This document shows positions 1 through 9,804 of a stretch of DNA of 59,006 bases, one piece after another. Numbering within the stretch: position 1 is the first letter of the stretch; each line of letters starts with the position of its first letter. The notes below the pieces were generated by a model. That model was not told the origin of the DNA, did no database searches, and worked only from the letters and a program-made list of their open reading frames with translations. The stretch is from positions 1 to 59,006 of the forward strand of contig JAFAWY010000074.1 in the NCBI GenBank assembly GCA_019241525.1. Direction: 5' to 3'. The DNA comes from Pseudonocardiales bacterium (GTDB lineage Bacteria; Actinomycetota; Actinomycetes; Mycobacteriales; Pseudonocardiaceae). A program made the position numbers and the translations under genes.

Positions 1-1
1 C

Positions 2-133
2 GCGTCTTCCGTGGACCTGGTGGGCCCGCACGGCCAGGCCATCCGGACCCGGTTCCAGCCCGGAGCGGTGGGTGATGAGAACACCGTGGTTGTCTCGGGC
101 CTGTCGGCGGGTCAGCGCGTGCTGCTGCCCTGA
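2..133 (+). CDS. C-terminus of a probable efflux membrane-fusion (HlyD/RND adaptor-like) protein, partial
   Basis: The first 43 codons are an open frame that ends at a TGA. The tail residues VVVSGLSAGQRVLLP match the usual end of HlyD/MacA-type periplasmic adaptor proteins, where a beta-strand is followed by a G-L-x-x-G-x-x-V turn. Such proteins link an inner-membrane ABC or RND pump to the outside. The gene starts left of the window, so the assignment rests on this short tail only and is tentative. Confidence 0.5.
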   Translation, partial: ASSVDLVGPHGQAIRTRFQPGAVGDENTVVVSGLSAGQRVLLP

Positions 134-188
134 CCTCGCAGTCGGCCAACAGCTCTGACTACCGCACAGCGGACGAAGGTGGACACTG

Positions 189-728
189 ATGGCAGAAGGT
201 AGGCAGTTCGACCCGGACCGGCCCCGAGTGGAGCTGGACCACGGTGACGTGGTGGAGCTAGACGGCGGCACTGTCGCGGTCAACGGTGAGCAAGACCCAT
301 CAGTGGTCGTGCGGTTGACCCCGTGGCGCGCTCGGTCACTGGCACGAGCGCTGGAAGAATGGTCGGCCATTTCGCGTCTGTTTGCCCAGGGCCGCCGCCC
401 GGTTGCCGACGAATGGGCTTTGTCCCGCACGCTGAAGATGGCCGCTGCCGCGCTCGATGACGATGGCGGCCCACCGTTGCGGTCTTCTCGTGATGACAAC
501 ACCGCGTCGAACAGTCAACGATTGGCAGCGGTGGCGGTGCTGGCCGAACGAGAACCCCGGCTCTCGGCGGTGCAGCGATTAGCGCTGGTGGACGCGGCGG
601 CCTGGTGGATGACCGATCCGAACGGCGGCCATGAGCTGGCCCACGCGCTAATCGACGGAGGATGTTCTGATCCGGTGACAACTCAGCATGTGTATCTTGC
701 ATTGATCACTCCGCCTCAATCTGACTGA
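189..728 (+). CDS. Hypothetical protein, 179 aa
   Basis: This frame starts with ATG behind an AAGGTGG ribosome-binding site about six bases upstream and has actinomycete-like codon use. The protein is soluble, with no signal peptide or membrane segment. Residues about 35-60 form an arginine/alanine-rich helix (LTPWRARSLARALEEW), and the C-terminal third is predicted helical. I do not recognise a family. It follows the adaptor-protein end by about 55 bases, so it may be the last gene of that operon. Confidence 0.6.
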   Translation: MAEGRQFDPDRPRVELDHGDVVELDGGTVAVNGEQDPSVVVRLTPWRARSLARALEEWSAISRLFAQGRRPVADEWALSRTLKMAAAALDDDGGPPLRSSRDDNTASNSQRLAAVAVLAEREPRLSAVQRLALVDAAAWWMTDPNGGHELAHALIDGGCSDPVTTQHVYLALITPPQSD

Positions 729-783
729 CCGCCCAAACCGGTTACGGCCACGCAGCCAGATCACACGCAGGCACGCGGGCAGG

Positions 784-975
784 ATGTCCATCATGAGCGA
801 ATCCCGTCAGCAGCGCCGTGCACGTGGGGCGGAACGGAAGAGGGGCACCTGTATCCGACTGAGCGGGTCCGGCGGACTTCTCGCGGCGGGCGTACCGGAA
901 GTGTTTGAACCCACAAGCCAGATTCAAGATGACTGGGTCGGTCATTACGCAATGATCCGCGATACGTGCCGCTAA
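784..975 (+). CDS. Doubtful small ORF, 63 aa
   Basis: An ATG with a weak purine-rich upstream stretch opens a 63-residue frame whose N-terminus is rich in Arg and Gln. The second methionine (MSESRQQRRARGAER) would also be a reasonable start. No family is recognisable and the composition is not decisive, so it may be chance coding. Confidence 0.22.
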   Translation: MSIMSESRQQRRARGAERKRGTCIRLSGSGGLLAAGVPEVFEPTSQIQDDWVGHYAMIRDTCR

Positions 976-1103
976 CTGAGTACTACGCGTGGTAACTATT
1001 GGTGGATGGGGCTGCATCAGTGGACAGTGACGAGCAGCCGAAGCAACGGTGGGGTAATCCGCCGACGCCGCCGATATTGAGTCCAGCCAGTCATCCTGCG
1101 GGA

Positions 1104-1119
1104 GTTACCTTGAGGTAAC
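1104..1119. promoter_or_regulatory. Near-perfect 7+2+7 palindrome (GTTACCT-TG-AGGTAAC)
   Basis: Two perfect 7-base arms flank a central TG, in the otherwise empty stretch 976-1371. Short palindromes of this sort are typical dimeric repressor sites, but no cognate regulator can be named and no promoter is clear beside it. Apart from this and the inverted repeat at 1296-1326, I see nothing coding in 976-1371. Confidence 0.35.
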
Positions 1120-1295
1120 ACAGTTGACCGTAGCTACGACATAACAATGGAACTGGCGCTGCAAGTGGTCACTGCTCCTGACTCTCTGGCCACGGATAGT
1201 AATGGAGCTAACGGAAGAGGTGCCTACCAGCGTGAGAGTTGCCGGGCATCATCCTGGTTCTGATGGGCCCCGACCTGCCGATCATTGCGACGTTG

Positions 1296-1326
1296 ACAGG
1301 ATTTGTGATGAACTCCTTAATCCTGT
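1296..1326 (+). promoter_or_regulatory. Inverted repeat in the leader of the small secreted peptide gene
   Basis: The arms ACAGGATT (1296-1303) and AATCCTGT (1319-1326) are perfect complements separated by 15 bases. They lie just downstream of a TTGACA-like element at 1293-1298 and about 45 bases before the start of the secreted peptide. They could be an operator or a leader hairpin. The -10 element is not clear. Confidence 0.35.
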
Positions 1327-1371
1327 TCACGGTCTCGAAAAAGGGTCACAGTCAAGAAGGAGAGCGGTACC

Positions 1372-1581
1372 ATGAAAAAGCTGGTCACCACGGTAGCGGT
1401 CATCACCGGAATCCTCGCACCCGGTATGTTGATGACCGGCGTTGCCTTCGCAGACCCGGCTCCCTGCCCACCCGGTTGGCTAGGCGTCGAAATCGGCTGC
1501 GTCAAAAGTGTTCCCGGCAACGGTGGCGGCAACCTTGGAAACGGTTTCAATGTAAAGCCCTACAATGGGCCAGGCGGATAG
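1372..1581 (+). CDS. Small secreted glycine-rich peptide, 69 aa
   Basis: A strong AGGAG site lies ten bases upstream of the ATG. Residues 1-27 form a textbook Sec signal peptide: a KK N-terminus, a hydrophobic core from about 4 to 22, and cleavage near AFA-DPAP. The mature peptide is only about 42 residues, with two cysteines (32 and 43) that could pair, followed by a Gly/Asn-rich tail. No family is recognised. It stands alone, so its function is unknown; a secreted signal, structural or defence peptide are all possible. Confidence 0.65.
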   Translation: MKKLVTTVAVITGILAPGMLMTGVAFADPAPCPPGWLGVEIGCVKSVPGNGGGNLGNGFNVKPYNGPGG

Positions 1582-1741
1582 AAAGCGATTTACGGATTAG
1601 AAGGTTGGGGGGATCGAGTCCTTTTCGTGTGCTGCTCTCAGCTGTGGATATAGCTGTTGCCGCGGTCGGTGATCGCGTCGGGTGTCCGGCTGGCGGCGGT
1701 GACCTGCGATGATCCCTGGCCTGCGACCGGCGTGAGAGGCG

Positions 1742-1990
1742 TTATCGTCTGGCCTTCGCGACTGTGACCCGCATTCGTCGGGCCACAGTCGCGATCTTGT
1801 TGCGTTCGTGGCGGGCGGCGTCGAGTACGAGCCGGGCGGTGGCTTCGGCCGCTTTGTACTGGGCTGCGGGTAGCACGCTGGTGTAGGTGTCGGCGGTGAG
1901 CACGATGCTGGAATGCCCGAGTTGATCGGAAATGGTCTTCAGATCAGTACCGGCCATCTGGGCCACGGTGAGATCACCGACGGCACGGTC
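1742..1990 (-). pseudogene. Tyrosine recombinase (phage-type integrase), C-terminal remnant
   Basis: The minus-strand frame ends with the catalytic tail of a tyrosine recombinase: GTDLKTISDQLGHSS carries the LGH(S/T) histidine motif, and TADTYTSVLP carries the nucleophile tyrosine. The upstream half of the catalytic domain (the HDLRH-type Arg box) and the DNA-binding domain are absent from all frames I checked. It is therefore a broken C-terminal fragment. It marks a former mobile element; no attachment site or partner repeat was found next to it. Confidence 0.7.
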
Positions 1991-2358
1991 GGTGTCGACT
2001 CGCGCTACCGGCAGACCCGCACGCTTCCCACCCCAAGCGAGAAGACCTTCGAAGTCACCGAGTTCGAGCTGGACCGCAGACTCTCGATCCCAGATGCCCT
2101 CGGGCCCGTGCGCACTGAGGTTGCTTACCTGCTCGCACCGGCGGAAAACGGCACCATCTTCGTCAACACCATGAGCCTCCAGCCCTCGCATCCGTTGGGG
2201 TTTGTTTGCACCGTTGGCGGTCTCCTGCGTCAAGTCGGCGGTGGCCGCCAACTTCGGTATTCTCAGACAGATCCTCAAAACAGCGGGCGGCCGACCTGAC
2301 GACCGATAAACGTTAACCGCACCTTCTGCCGTTGACCGCGCGCAGGTGCTGGTGATTA

Positions 2359-3546
2359 CTAAAGCGTCGGGAGGTTTAGCGGTACGGTGTGTGGATATTT
2401 GATGCCGGTGCCAGTGTTGAGTACCACGACTTCTTCATCTCCGGTAAGCCAGCCCTTGTTGTGTAACTGGTGCACGGCAGCGAAGCAGCCGGCGCCTTCG
2501 GGGCAGACAAAGGTACCTTCGGCCCGCGCTAATGCGCTTTGTGCTGCCAGTAGTTCCTCATCGGTGACGGCCACCGCGGTGCCTTGGGTGTGTTCGAGGG
2601 CCTGCAGCACCAGGAAGTCTCCCAGCGCTTTGGGCACGGTGATCCCGAAGGCCACACTCCCTGCATCAGCGAAGGGCTCACTCTCGGCGGCGCCTTGCTC
2701 AAAAGCCCTGACGATGGGGGCACAGCCAGCCGCCTGCACGGCCACCAGGCGCGGTAATTCGCCGCAGATCCAGCCAAGCTGCCGCAGCTCGGACAACGCC
2801 TTGTAGATGCCGATGATCCCGACTCCACCGCCGGTGGGATAGACGATCACATCAGGTGTTCGCCAGCCGAGCTGCTCGACGATCTCGTAGCCCATCGTCT
2901 TTTTGCCCTCCACCCGATAGGGCTCCATCAAGGTGGACACGTTCTGGTAGCCCTCCCGTTCGTGGACCGAGGCGGTGATCAGCTTGCCGGCGTCACCGAT
3001 CAGCCCATCCACCAGATACAGCTCAGCCCCACTGATCTGACATTCCGCGCGGGTGATGCTCGGCGCGCCGAGGGGCATCGCGATCAAGCTGCGGATCCCC
3101 GCACGGGCGGCATAGACCGCCCAGGCGGCACCGGCGTTGCCGTTGGTCGGCAACGCGACACCAGCCACCCCTAGCTCCGCCGCCCGCGACACGCCGACAG
3201 CTGCCCCACGGGCTTTGAACGTGCCGGTTGGGAGCAGCCCTTCGTCTTTCATGCACAATCCAGGCACACCGAGTTGCCTGCCCATCCTCGGCAACTTCAG
3301 CAGCGGGGTCATCCCCTCACCCAGGCTGACCACGCGGTCTGCGGAACGGACCGGCAGCAGCTCGTGATACCGCCACAGCGTCGGCGCCCGACAGGCAATC
3401 TCTTCCCGGGTCACCGACGCCGCGACCCGCTCAAGGTCGTAACGGGCCAGCAGCGGCGCACCGACCTCCGATGTGCCCTGAACCTGCTCGGCATCGTAAC
3501 GGGCGCCAGTGCGTGAGCACTCAAGATGAGTCAAAGCCGAGAACAT
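2359..3546 (-). CDS. thrC: Threonine synthase (PLP-dependent)
   Basis: Threonine synthase converts O-phosphohomoserine to threonine. The 395-aa protein has the fold type II PLP signature: TGTFKARG with Lys111 as the Schiff-base lysine, the SLGEGMTPL substrate loop near 74-83, and the glycine loop PTGGGVGIIG that holds the cofactor phosphate. The reading frame stays open for 129 further codons upstream, but that part does not resemble the family. I chose ATG 3546, which has a GAGGGG site. The gene stands alone. A related PLP enzyme such as cysteate synthase cannot be excluded from the sequence alone. Confidence 0.82.
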   Translation of the reverse strand: MFSALTHLECSRTGARYDAEQVQGTSEVGAPLLARYDLERVAASVTREEIACRAPTLWRYHELLPVRSADRVVSLGEGMTPLLKLPRMGRQLGVPGLCMKDEGLLPTGTFKARGAAVGVSRAAELGVAGVALPTNGNAGAAWAVYAARAGIRSLIAMPLGAPSITRAECQISGAELYLVDGLIGDAGKLITASVHEREGYQNVSTLMEPYRVEGKKTMGYEIVEQLGWRTPDVIVYPTGGGVGIIGIYKALSELRQLGWICGELPRLVAVQAAGCAPIVRAFEQGAAESEPFADAGSVAFGITVPKALGDFLVLQALEHTQGTAVAVTDEELLAAQSALARAEGTFVCPEGAGCFAAVHQLHNKGWLTGDEEVVVLNTGTGIKYPHTVPLNLPTL

Positions 3547-4075
3547 CACACCAAGTCCCCTCACGCTAGTACGCGATCGAGCCGCTACGCACGCGTCCGT
3601 ACCCGCCAACGCATCTGCGGTGCCCGGCCTGATCATTGCGATCACGCTGACTCTTGCGGAGCACTGGTCATGCCTTGCCTGCCGAGGGTGCGCAACCACA
3701 GTGCGATGACACCGGAGAGCACCATGAATCCGGCGACAATCCACAAGCGGCAAGCCCGATGTGTGCTTAAAGAAGTTGCGGGTAACGGGTAGGTCGGTGA
3801 TAGTTCGGGGCGGGTTGGCCGTGCGTGTCTGAGTCCCTGTCCGGCGACGGGACTCCGCATGGCAGGACACTCCAGCCCCTGGAGCCTGCTCGAGCTGGGA
3901 AAGCGCAAGGCCTCCACTCCTTCGGGCCGTCATGTGCCGGCGACACTGGTGGATCCGGCTACCGAATTGACGGCTAGCTCGATCTTGCCCGGCAGGAGGT
4001 GGTGTTGTCGTGATCGAGCTGATTTCGGGTGCATCAGGTAGGTCCTTCGTCGTGGGAAAGAAAAGAGGTCTGTTG
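3547..4075. other. Intergenic stretch without a supported gene
   Basis: Several overlapping frames are open here but none has a convincing start or family. One minus-strand tail around 3642-3740 encodes a hydrophobic helix (LWIVAGFMVLSGVIALWL) that could be the remnant of a membrane protein. I could not extend or identify it. Confidence 0.3.
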
Positions 4076-4182
4076 GTGAAGCGCTATATCCTGACCGGCG
4101 CGCCGGGGGCTGGAAAACCATGATCCTGCGTGGTTTACGGGAGCGGGGCTGGGCCGTCGTTGAAGAAGCTGCGACATGTTAA
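4076..4182 (+). pseudogene. AAA-family ATPase (NadR/AAA_28-like), N-terminal remnant with frameshift
   Basis: From GTG 4076 the frame reads VKRYILTGAPGAGK, a Walker A P-loop. One missing base directly after the lysine codon then shifts the frame. In the next frame the protein continues as MILRGLRERGWAVVEEAAT, the usual continuation of small AAA_28 kinases and ATPases, and then ends at a TAA. Only about 35 residues survive, so the gene is both frameshifted and truncated. The following receiver-like gene starts four bases later. Confidence 0.65.
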
Positions 4183-4186
4183 AAAA

Positions 4187-4516
4187 ATGAGTGAAAAGTC
4201 TATTCGAGTGCTCATCATTGCCCGCGAGCCAACTGTGTTGGAGCACATGCAGTCCCTGCTCCAGCAGTGCGACGTCGAGTCGATGATCACTACCAGCGAC
4301 GAGGCGGTGCGGCGGTTGGAGTCAGTCGAGGTCTCTGCCGTGGTGATTGGCAGCGGCGTCCCAGAGCCATCGCGGCGGCAGATCTACGCGGTCGCGGTCC
4401 GTCACGGCGTGCCGATCGTGGCGGGTGCGCTGTGCGGCAAGGACCCTGCAACCTATGTCCGCGAGGAACTGCTACCGGCCTTGCGAAGCGCCGTGGCCCG
4501 ATCGGACTCGGACTAG
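4187..4516 (+). CDS. Receiver-like (response-regulator fold) small protein, 109 aa
   Basis: The start at ATG 4187 (MSEKSIRVLIIAREP) matches the beta-1 strand of a receiver domain and lies after an A-tract. Alternating hydrophobic strands and amphipathic helices follow. The acidic cluster and the phospho-acceptor Asp expected after strands 1 and 3 are not evident: VVIGSG stands where VVxDxxMP would be. It may therefore be a pseudo-receiver or another Rossmann-like domain that signals without phosphorylation. No kinase lies next to it. The family assignment is tentative. Confidence 0.5.
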   Translation: MSEKSIRVLIIAREPTVLEHMQSLLQQCDVESMITTSDEAVRRLESVEVSAVVIGSGVPEPSRRQIYAVAVRHGVPIVAGALCGKDPATYVREELLPALRSAVARSDSD

Positions 4517-4675
4517 AACAGTCTCGGCGCATCGCGGGAAACAGCGCACTGCCGAGCCCTGTCCAGCAATCCGCGAAGCGTGTTCCTGTCCGGATCTGTG
4601 CTGAGGCAGGTGCGGCGTTGTGGTGCTCAGTGGATTGGGACGGTCTGTGTTCGCTCGTTCACGTACCCTCGGGTG

Positions 4676-6133
<1,458 letters not shown>

Positions 6134-6238
6134 CACGTAACTTCCCTGGAGACAGTCTGCGTCGCCACCAGGCCAAGATGAAATGGCTGTACCCGGCCAG
6201 CGGAGCACAGATACCCACAGCATCGGCCGGATTCATGT

Positions 6239-7042
6239 TTGACCGGCCTGACTACCGGGGACAGACAGGGACAAGGTAGTGATGCTTACGCCGTGGCGGT
6301 GATCTCTTTTCCAGACCACATCGATTACGTGGTATTCCAGCCGCGTGGAGACCTTTCTCTACGCACCCTTCCTCGGATCCGTGACGCCGTGGTCACCTGC
6401 CTGCTCAAGACCGGCCGCGCCCTGATCGACCTGTCCTCTTTGCACTGTGGCCAAGCTGAGCTTCTCACCGTCTTCCCGACTGCGCTGGTCCGCGCCGGTG
6501 GTTGGCCCGCAGCGCGGCTGGTTGTCTTCGGCGCCGACGCCACCCTGCGCCTGATGATTGACTCTGCTGACATCACCGACCTCGTGCCCGTGGCCAACGA
6601 CCTGACCTCGGCCCGTGCGCTGCTATCCCAGCGTCCTGTTCGGGTCGAACACGAGCGGCACCTGCCGCTGCACCACAGCGCACCAGCAACTGCACGACTA
6701 TCCCTCCGCCAAACCTGCACTGCCTGGTCACTTCCCGAGGCTGTGAGGGACACAGCTGAACTTGTAGTCAGCGAGTTGGTGACCAACGCCGTTGAACACG
6801 CCCACAGCCGCAGCCTGCTCACCCTGAGCCATACCGGATCAGCGTTACGCATTGCCGTGCGGGACTACCGTCTTACCCCGATCCCCCGACCATGGCCCCT
6901 CGACATCGCCGCACCCCGCGGCCGTGGGCTGCATCTAATCACCACACTGACTGACACCTGGGCAGTAGACCAGCACCCCGACGGCAAAACAGTCTGGGCA
7001 CTCCTGGCCTGTACTCCGATCACGAAACAGCCAGGCCAGTAA
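6239..7042 (+). CDS. Fused STAS and HATPase_c anti-sigma regulatory protein
   Basis: Residues about 20-125 form a STAS-like domain (anti-sigma antagonist fold). Residues about 145-260 form an RsbW/SpoIIAB-type HATPase with the N-box ELVVSELVTNAVEHA, the G1 box VRDYR and the G2 box PRGRGLHLI. Such kinases bind and inactivate a sigma factor or phosphorylate a STAS partner. Having antagonist and kinase in one chain is unusual. The furthest start is TTG 6239; GTG 6293 is an alternative. A separate STAS gene lies 250 bases downstream on the other strand and may be its partner. Confidence 0.8.
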   Translation: MTGLTTGDRQGQGSDAYAVAVISFPDHIDYVVFQPRGDLSLRTLPRIRDAVVTCLLKTGRALIDLSSLHCGQAELLTVFPTALVRAGGWPAARLVVFGADATLRLMIDSADITDLVPVANDLTSARALLSQRPVRVEHERHLPLHHSAPATARLSLRQTCTAWSLPEAVRDTAELVVSELVTNAVEHAHSRSLLTLSHTGSALRIAVRDYRLTPIPRPWPLDIAAPRGRGLHLITTLTDTWAVDQHPDGKTVWALLACTPITKQPGQ

Positions 7043-7291
7043 CGGTCAATCAAGTCATTTACTGAACACAGCAGGTCGCAGGTCAGGCTTGGACGCGAGC
7101 ATCATGACAGATCCTCAACATCAAAACGCGGGGGTCGACTTTGCGTAACCCAAGCCCACATAAAACCGAGAGCGCCCTGCCTGTTGCGAAAGTCAATAGA
7201 ACCATCGTCGAGTCGGGCTCAAATCTACCGGCTGGGCAACCGCGGCCGACCTACGTAAAATGCTGAGGCCGCAGCCGCGGCACGCAAACCA

Positions 7292-7699
7292 TTATTTTTC
7301 CAGGTCCCCATTACAGCCCGCCATTGCCTGAACAACGCTGTCATACCGTGGTAAACACGGCATGAGGTTACCCTGCTCGAGCACATCAAGCACCAGCGTC
7401 ACCCGGTGGCTGGCGCCCACTAAGACCATCTCACAACGGTCTTGTTGAGCCCTCCACGTTTCCAGCAGCACCCCCACGCCGCCTACCGACAAAAAGCTGA
7501 CGTCTGACAGATTCACTATCAGATGCCGCGGTCCGGCCATGACCGCTTGCTGGAGTTGCTCACGCAACAGTGATTCGGTGGCCAAGTCCACCTCGCCCAC
7601 CAGGGTGCACACTACCGTCCCCACGCGCGGACAGCTCACCGTGATGGCCAGCTCCGACACGGTGAGACCGTGCCCCACTTCCCATTCTGACGTTGCCAT
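7292..7699 (-). CDS. STAS-domain anti-sigma factor antagonist
   Basis: The 135-aa protein has the RsbV/SpoIIAA pattern: a strand pair (VGTVVCTLVGEVDLATE), a buried strand (HLIVNLSDVSFLSVGGVGVL) with a serine where the family is phosphorylated, and the terminal amphipathic helix. These proteins release sigma factors from RsbW-type kinases when unphosphorylated. ATG 7699 (MATSEWEV) was preferred over the longer frame that reaches 7735. It converges on the STAS-HATPase gene and probably works in the same partner-switch family. Confidence 0.8.
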   Translation of the reverse strand: MATSEWEVGHGLTVSELAITVSCPRVGTVVCTLVGEVDLATESLLREQLQQAVMAGPRHLIVNLSDVSFLSVGGVGVLLETWRAQQDRCEMVLVGASHRVTLVLDVLEQGNLMPCLPRYDSVVQAMAGCNGDLEK

Positions 7700-8138
7700 G
7701 GCGGTCGCTTTCCCGCGACCCCGTCGACTGCACACCCGACCCGTTAACTCACCGCGAGCCTGACGCCCAACCCCACCGGGTACGTTGTCGTCTTCGCTGC
7801 CCGCCGCTCACTAACTAGAGACGTGCCTGCGCTGCCACTGACCACGCTACCGCCTCGTGCCGCCACGTCAACGCAGCTGCTTCGGGGACCTACAACCACT
7901 GCTGCGGTTCGGATCAGGTTGGTGAATGTGGCATTTGCTCGATCTCCGCAGGGCTACCACCCGCCAACCCGGGGGCGGAGCCAGACGACGACGCGCACCC
8001 CCGGAGCCGTCGACGGCTACCCTCAGGGCTGCCGCGTGGTCGGACTACATCAAATCAACAGGATGCCTACAAGAACCCCACCACACAAGATCGACTCTTG
8101 AGACCGTCGCTGACCATCGTTCACAATTCCTGATTCGT
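7700..8138. other. Intergenic stretch without a supported gene
   Basis: Frames here are short, Arg/Pro/Thr-rich and unlike any family I know. The missing C-terminal half of the neighbouring alkB remnant is not found in any frame, so the deletion that truncated it probably ended here. Confidence 0.3.
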
Positions 8139-8452
8139 TCACGACTCGTCCTTGTCCTGGTGCATCCCGAGACGTGCGTTGCTGTCGTAGAAGTTGACGA
8201 ACGTGATGTCGGCGTGCCAGCGGCCGGATCGTAGGCATCCGCGAGTGCGGCCCGGCCCAAGGTGATGAGCCAGTCGGGCAGCGGCAGTACCGGTGGGCCT
8301 TCACGTCGTCCGCGGTCCGGGTGTATTAAGGCTGCCAGTGCCAGCGAGGCAGACAGTCTTGACCGACAGCTGGTGTCCTCGGGGCAGTGACGCGCCTTCG
8401 TGCTCCCGCGCCCGGTTGGGCCGAGACGTCGGGTTCGGCGCCGCCCGGTGCG
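8139..8452 (-). pseudogene. alkB: AlkB (2OG-Fe(II) DNA dealkylase) pseudogene with several frameshifts
   Basis: AlkB motifs appear in order on the minus strand but in three frames. LSVKTVCL is followed, after a shift, by GWHWQP; YTRTADDV is preceded by a TAA codon where Tyr is expected; LPLPDWLITLGRAALADAYDP follows; and ITFVNFYDSNARLGMHQDKDES, with the HxD iron site, comes last. The frame then stops at 8139, before the distal histidine and the 2-oxoglutarate arginines. It directly follows the oxygenase gene ending at 8453, the usual operon position of alkB in actinomycetes. Repair of 1-methyladenine and 3-methylcytosine by this copy must be lost. Confidence 0.8.
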
Positions 8453-9181
8453 TCAGGCGGCGTCGTGGAACACCAGACCCAAGGTGTAGCGCTGTCCGGA
8501 GCGGATCACCGAGACCCCGTGTCGGACGGGTCCGACCGACCATCCCCGCGCGGAGCGAACCGGTCGGTCGCGCGTGGTGAACACGAGGCCGTGGCCGTGT
8601 GGGATGAGGGTGGCGGTGGCACGTGACTGGGCTCGGGGCCGCTGCTCGTAGAGTAGAAACTCCCCGCCGGTGTGGTCGACGCCGGGGTTGTTGAGGTTGA
8701 TGACCACCTGTAGCGGGAACACGAGTTCGCCGTAGAGGTCACGGTGCAGCGCGTTCCAGTTCCCCTCGCCGTACTTGAGCAGGATGGGCGTCGACTTGGT
8801 CTGGCCGGCGGCGTGGCACATGTCCAGCCACTCGTCGAGGGTGCCCGGCCAGGGGGTCTCGCGTCCCAGTTTGGTCCACCAGTCCCGGGCGATCGGCAGC
8901 AGCCGCGGGTAGAGCTCCTGCTTGAGCGCGACGACCGCGTCGGGAAACGGCTCGGCGAAGTAGCGGTATTCGCCTTCGCCGAAGCGGTGCCGGCCCATGT
9001 TGACCGTGGACCGGAATCGGGAGTCGTCGGGGTAGAGCGCGGCAATCTGCGCGGCTTCGTCCGGCGATAGCAGCGGCCCGGTCAGGGCGCAGCCATACCG
9101 CTCGAGCTCGGTGCTGACGCTGTCCCAGTCGACGGCGTTGACCCGGTCCGCCCAGGGGGTGTCCTTCATTTTGCGGATCAT
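8453..9181 (-). CDS. 2OG-Fe(II) oxygenase of the alkylation-repair operon, 242 aa
   Basis: This is a cupin-fold dioxygenase. LHRDLYGE supplies His146 and Asp148, and VRHGVSVIRSG supplies the distal His221, with a following RYTLGLVFH strand as the likely 2-oxoglutarate site. The gene overlaps the ogt stop codon by four bases (ATGA), so it is translationally coupled to it. In actinomycetes this family sits with ogt, an ECF sigma factor and alkB and is presumed to act in alkylation damage repair. Its exact substrate is not known to me. Confidence 0.82.
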   Translation of the reverse strand: MIRKMKDTPWADRVNAVDWDSVSTELERYGCALTGPLLSPDEAAQIAALYPDDSRFRSTVNMGRHRFGEGEYRYFAEPFPDAVVALKQELYPRLLPIARDWWTKLGRETPWPGTLDEWLDMCHAAGQTKSTPILLKYGEGNWNALHRDLYGELVFPLQVVINLNNPGVDHTGGEFLLYEQRPRAQSRATATLIPHGHGLVFTTRDRPVRSARGWSVGPVRHGVSVIRSGQRYTLGLVFHDAA

Positions 9182-9804
9182 GCTGCTGTCTCCAGCGTGA
9201 GCAGGATGCGTTTGGCTTCGAGGCCGCCGAGGTAGCCGCCCAGGGAGCCGTCCGATCGCACGACGCGGTGGCAGGGGACGACGACTGGCAGCGGGTTGGT
9301 GGCGCAGGCGGTGCCGACGGCGCGGATCGCTTTGGGGTTGCCGGCGAGCCGGGCGACGGTGCCGTAGCTCGCGGTCTGCCCGTAACCGAGGTCGGTGGCC
9401 AGGTGGTGCAGCACGGTGGACCGGAACCCGCCGGTGAGACGCCAGTCCAGCGGGATGTCGAAGGCGCGTCGCTGCCCGGCGAAGTACTCCTCGAGTTCGA
9501 CGGCAGCGGCATCGAGGCGTGCCGGGGTGTGCAGGATCCGGGGGCTGATCCGTTCCGCGAGCGTCTGCAGCACCGCATCGTGGTCCTCGCTGGCGTAGGC
9601 GACCCGGACGAGTCCGCGCTCGGTGGCAGCCAGCAGCAACCGCCCGACGGGCGTATCTACGGTGCGGTAGGCAATGTCCAGGACGCCCTCGGCGTCGGCG
9701 GCTGCGGCCAGGCGGCCGTGCAGCATCGCGAGGTGCTTGTCCGCGGCGGGCAGGTTGCGCCGCAGGTCACGGGCCAGGTCAGAGGCCTCGTCGCTGGTGG
9801 TCAT
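9178..9804 (-). CDS. ogt: Methylated-DNA--[protein]-cysteine S-methyltransferase
   Basis: The protein moves the methyl group from O6-methylguanine to its own active-site cysteine. The C-terminal domain carries VVVPCHRVV (acceptor Cys178), the preceding winged-helix residues (SYGTVARLAGNPKAIRAVG) and the loop GSLGGYLGGLEAKR. The length of 208 aa is slightly longer than usual because of an N-terminal extension. It overlaps the upstream sigma gene and the downstream oxygenase gene by four bases each, so the three are one operon. Confidence 0.92.
   Translation of the reverse strand: MTTSDEASDLARDLRRNLPAADKHLAMLHGRLAAAADAEGVLDIAYRTVDTPVGRLLLAATERGLVRVAYASEDHDAVLQTLAERISPRILHTPARLDAAAVELEEYFAGQRRAFDIPLDWRLTGGFRSTVLHHLATDLGYGQTASYGTVARLAGNPKAIRAVGTACATNPLPVVVPCHRVVRSDGSLGGYLGGLEAKRILLTLETAA

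Noticed and set aside
1601-1640. Short stretch resembling a tRNA T-arm (GGGGATCGAGTCC)
   Set aside because: No acceptor stem, D-arm or anticodon arm could be built around it.
1913-2299. Plus-strand ORF of 128 codons opposite the integrase remnant
   Set aside because: No ribosome-binding site or family; the minus strand carries recognisable recombinase motifs at its 3' end, so this is treated as a shadow.
3547-3933. N-terminal extension of threonine synthase to 3933
   Set aside because: The extra 129 codons do not match the family, and ATG 3546 has a good ribosome-binding site.
7823-8101. Plus-strand ORF in the gap beside the alkB remnant
   Set aside because: Thr/Pro/Arg-rich, no start signals and no family; probably chance.
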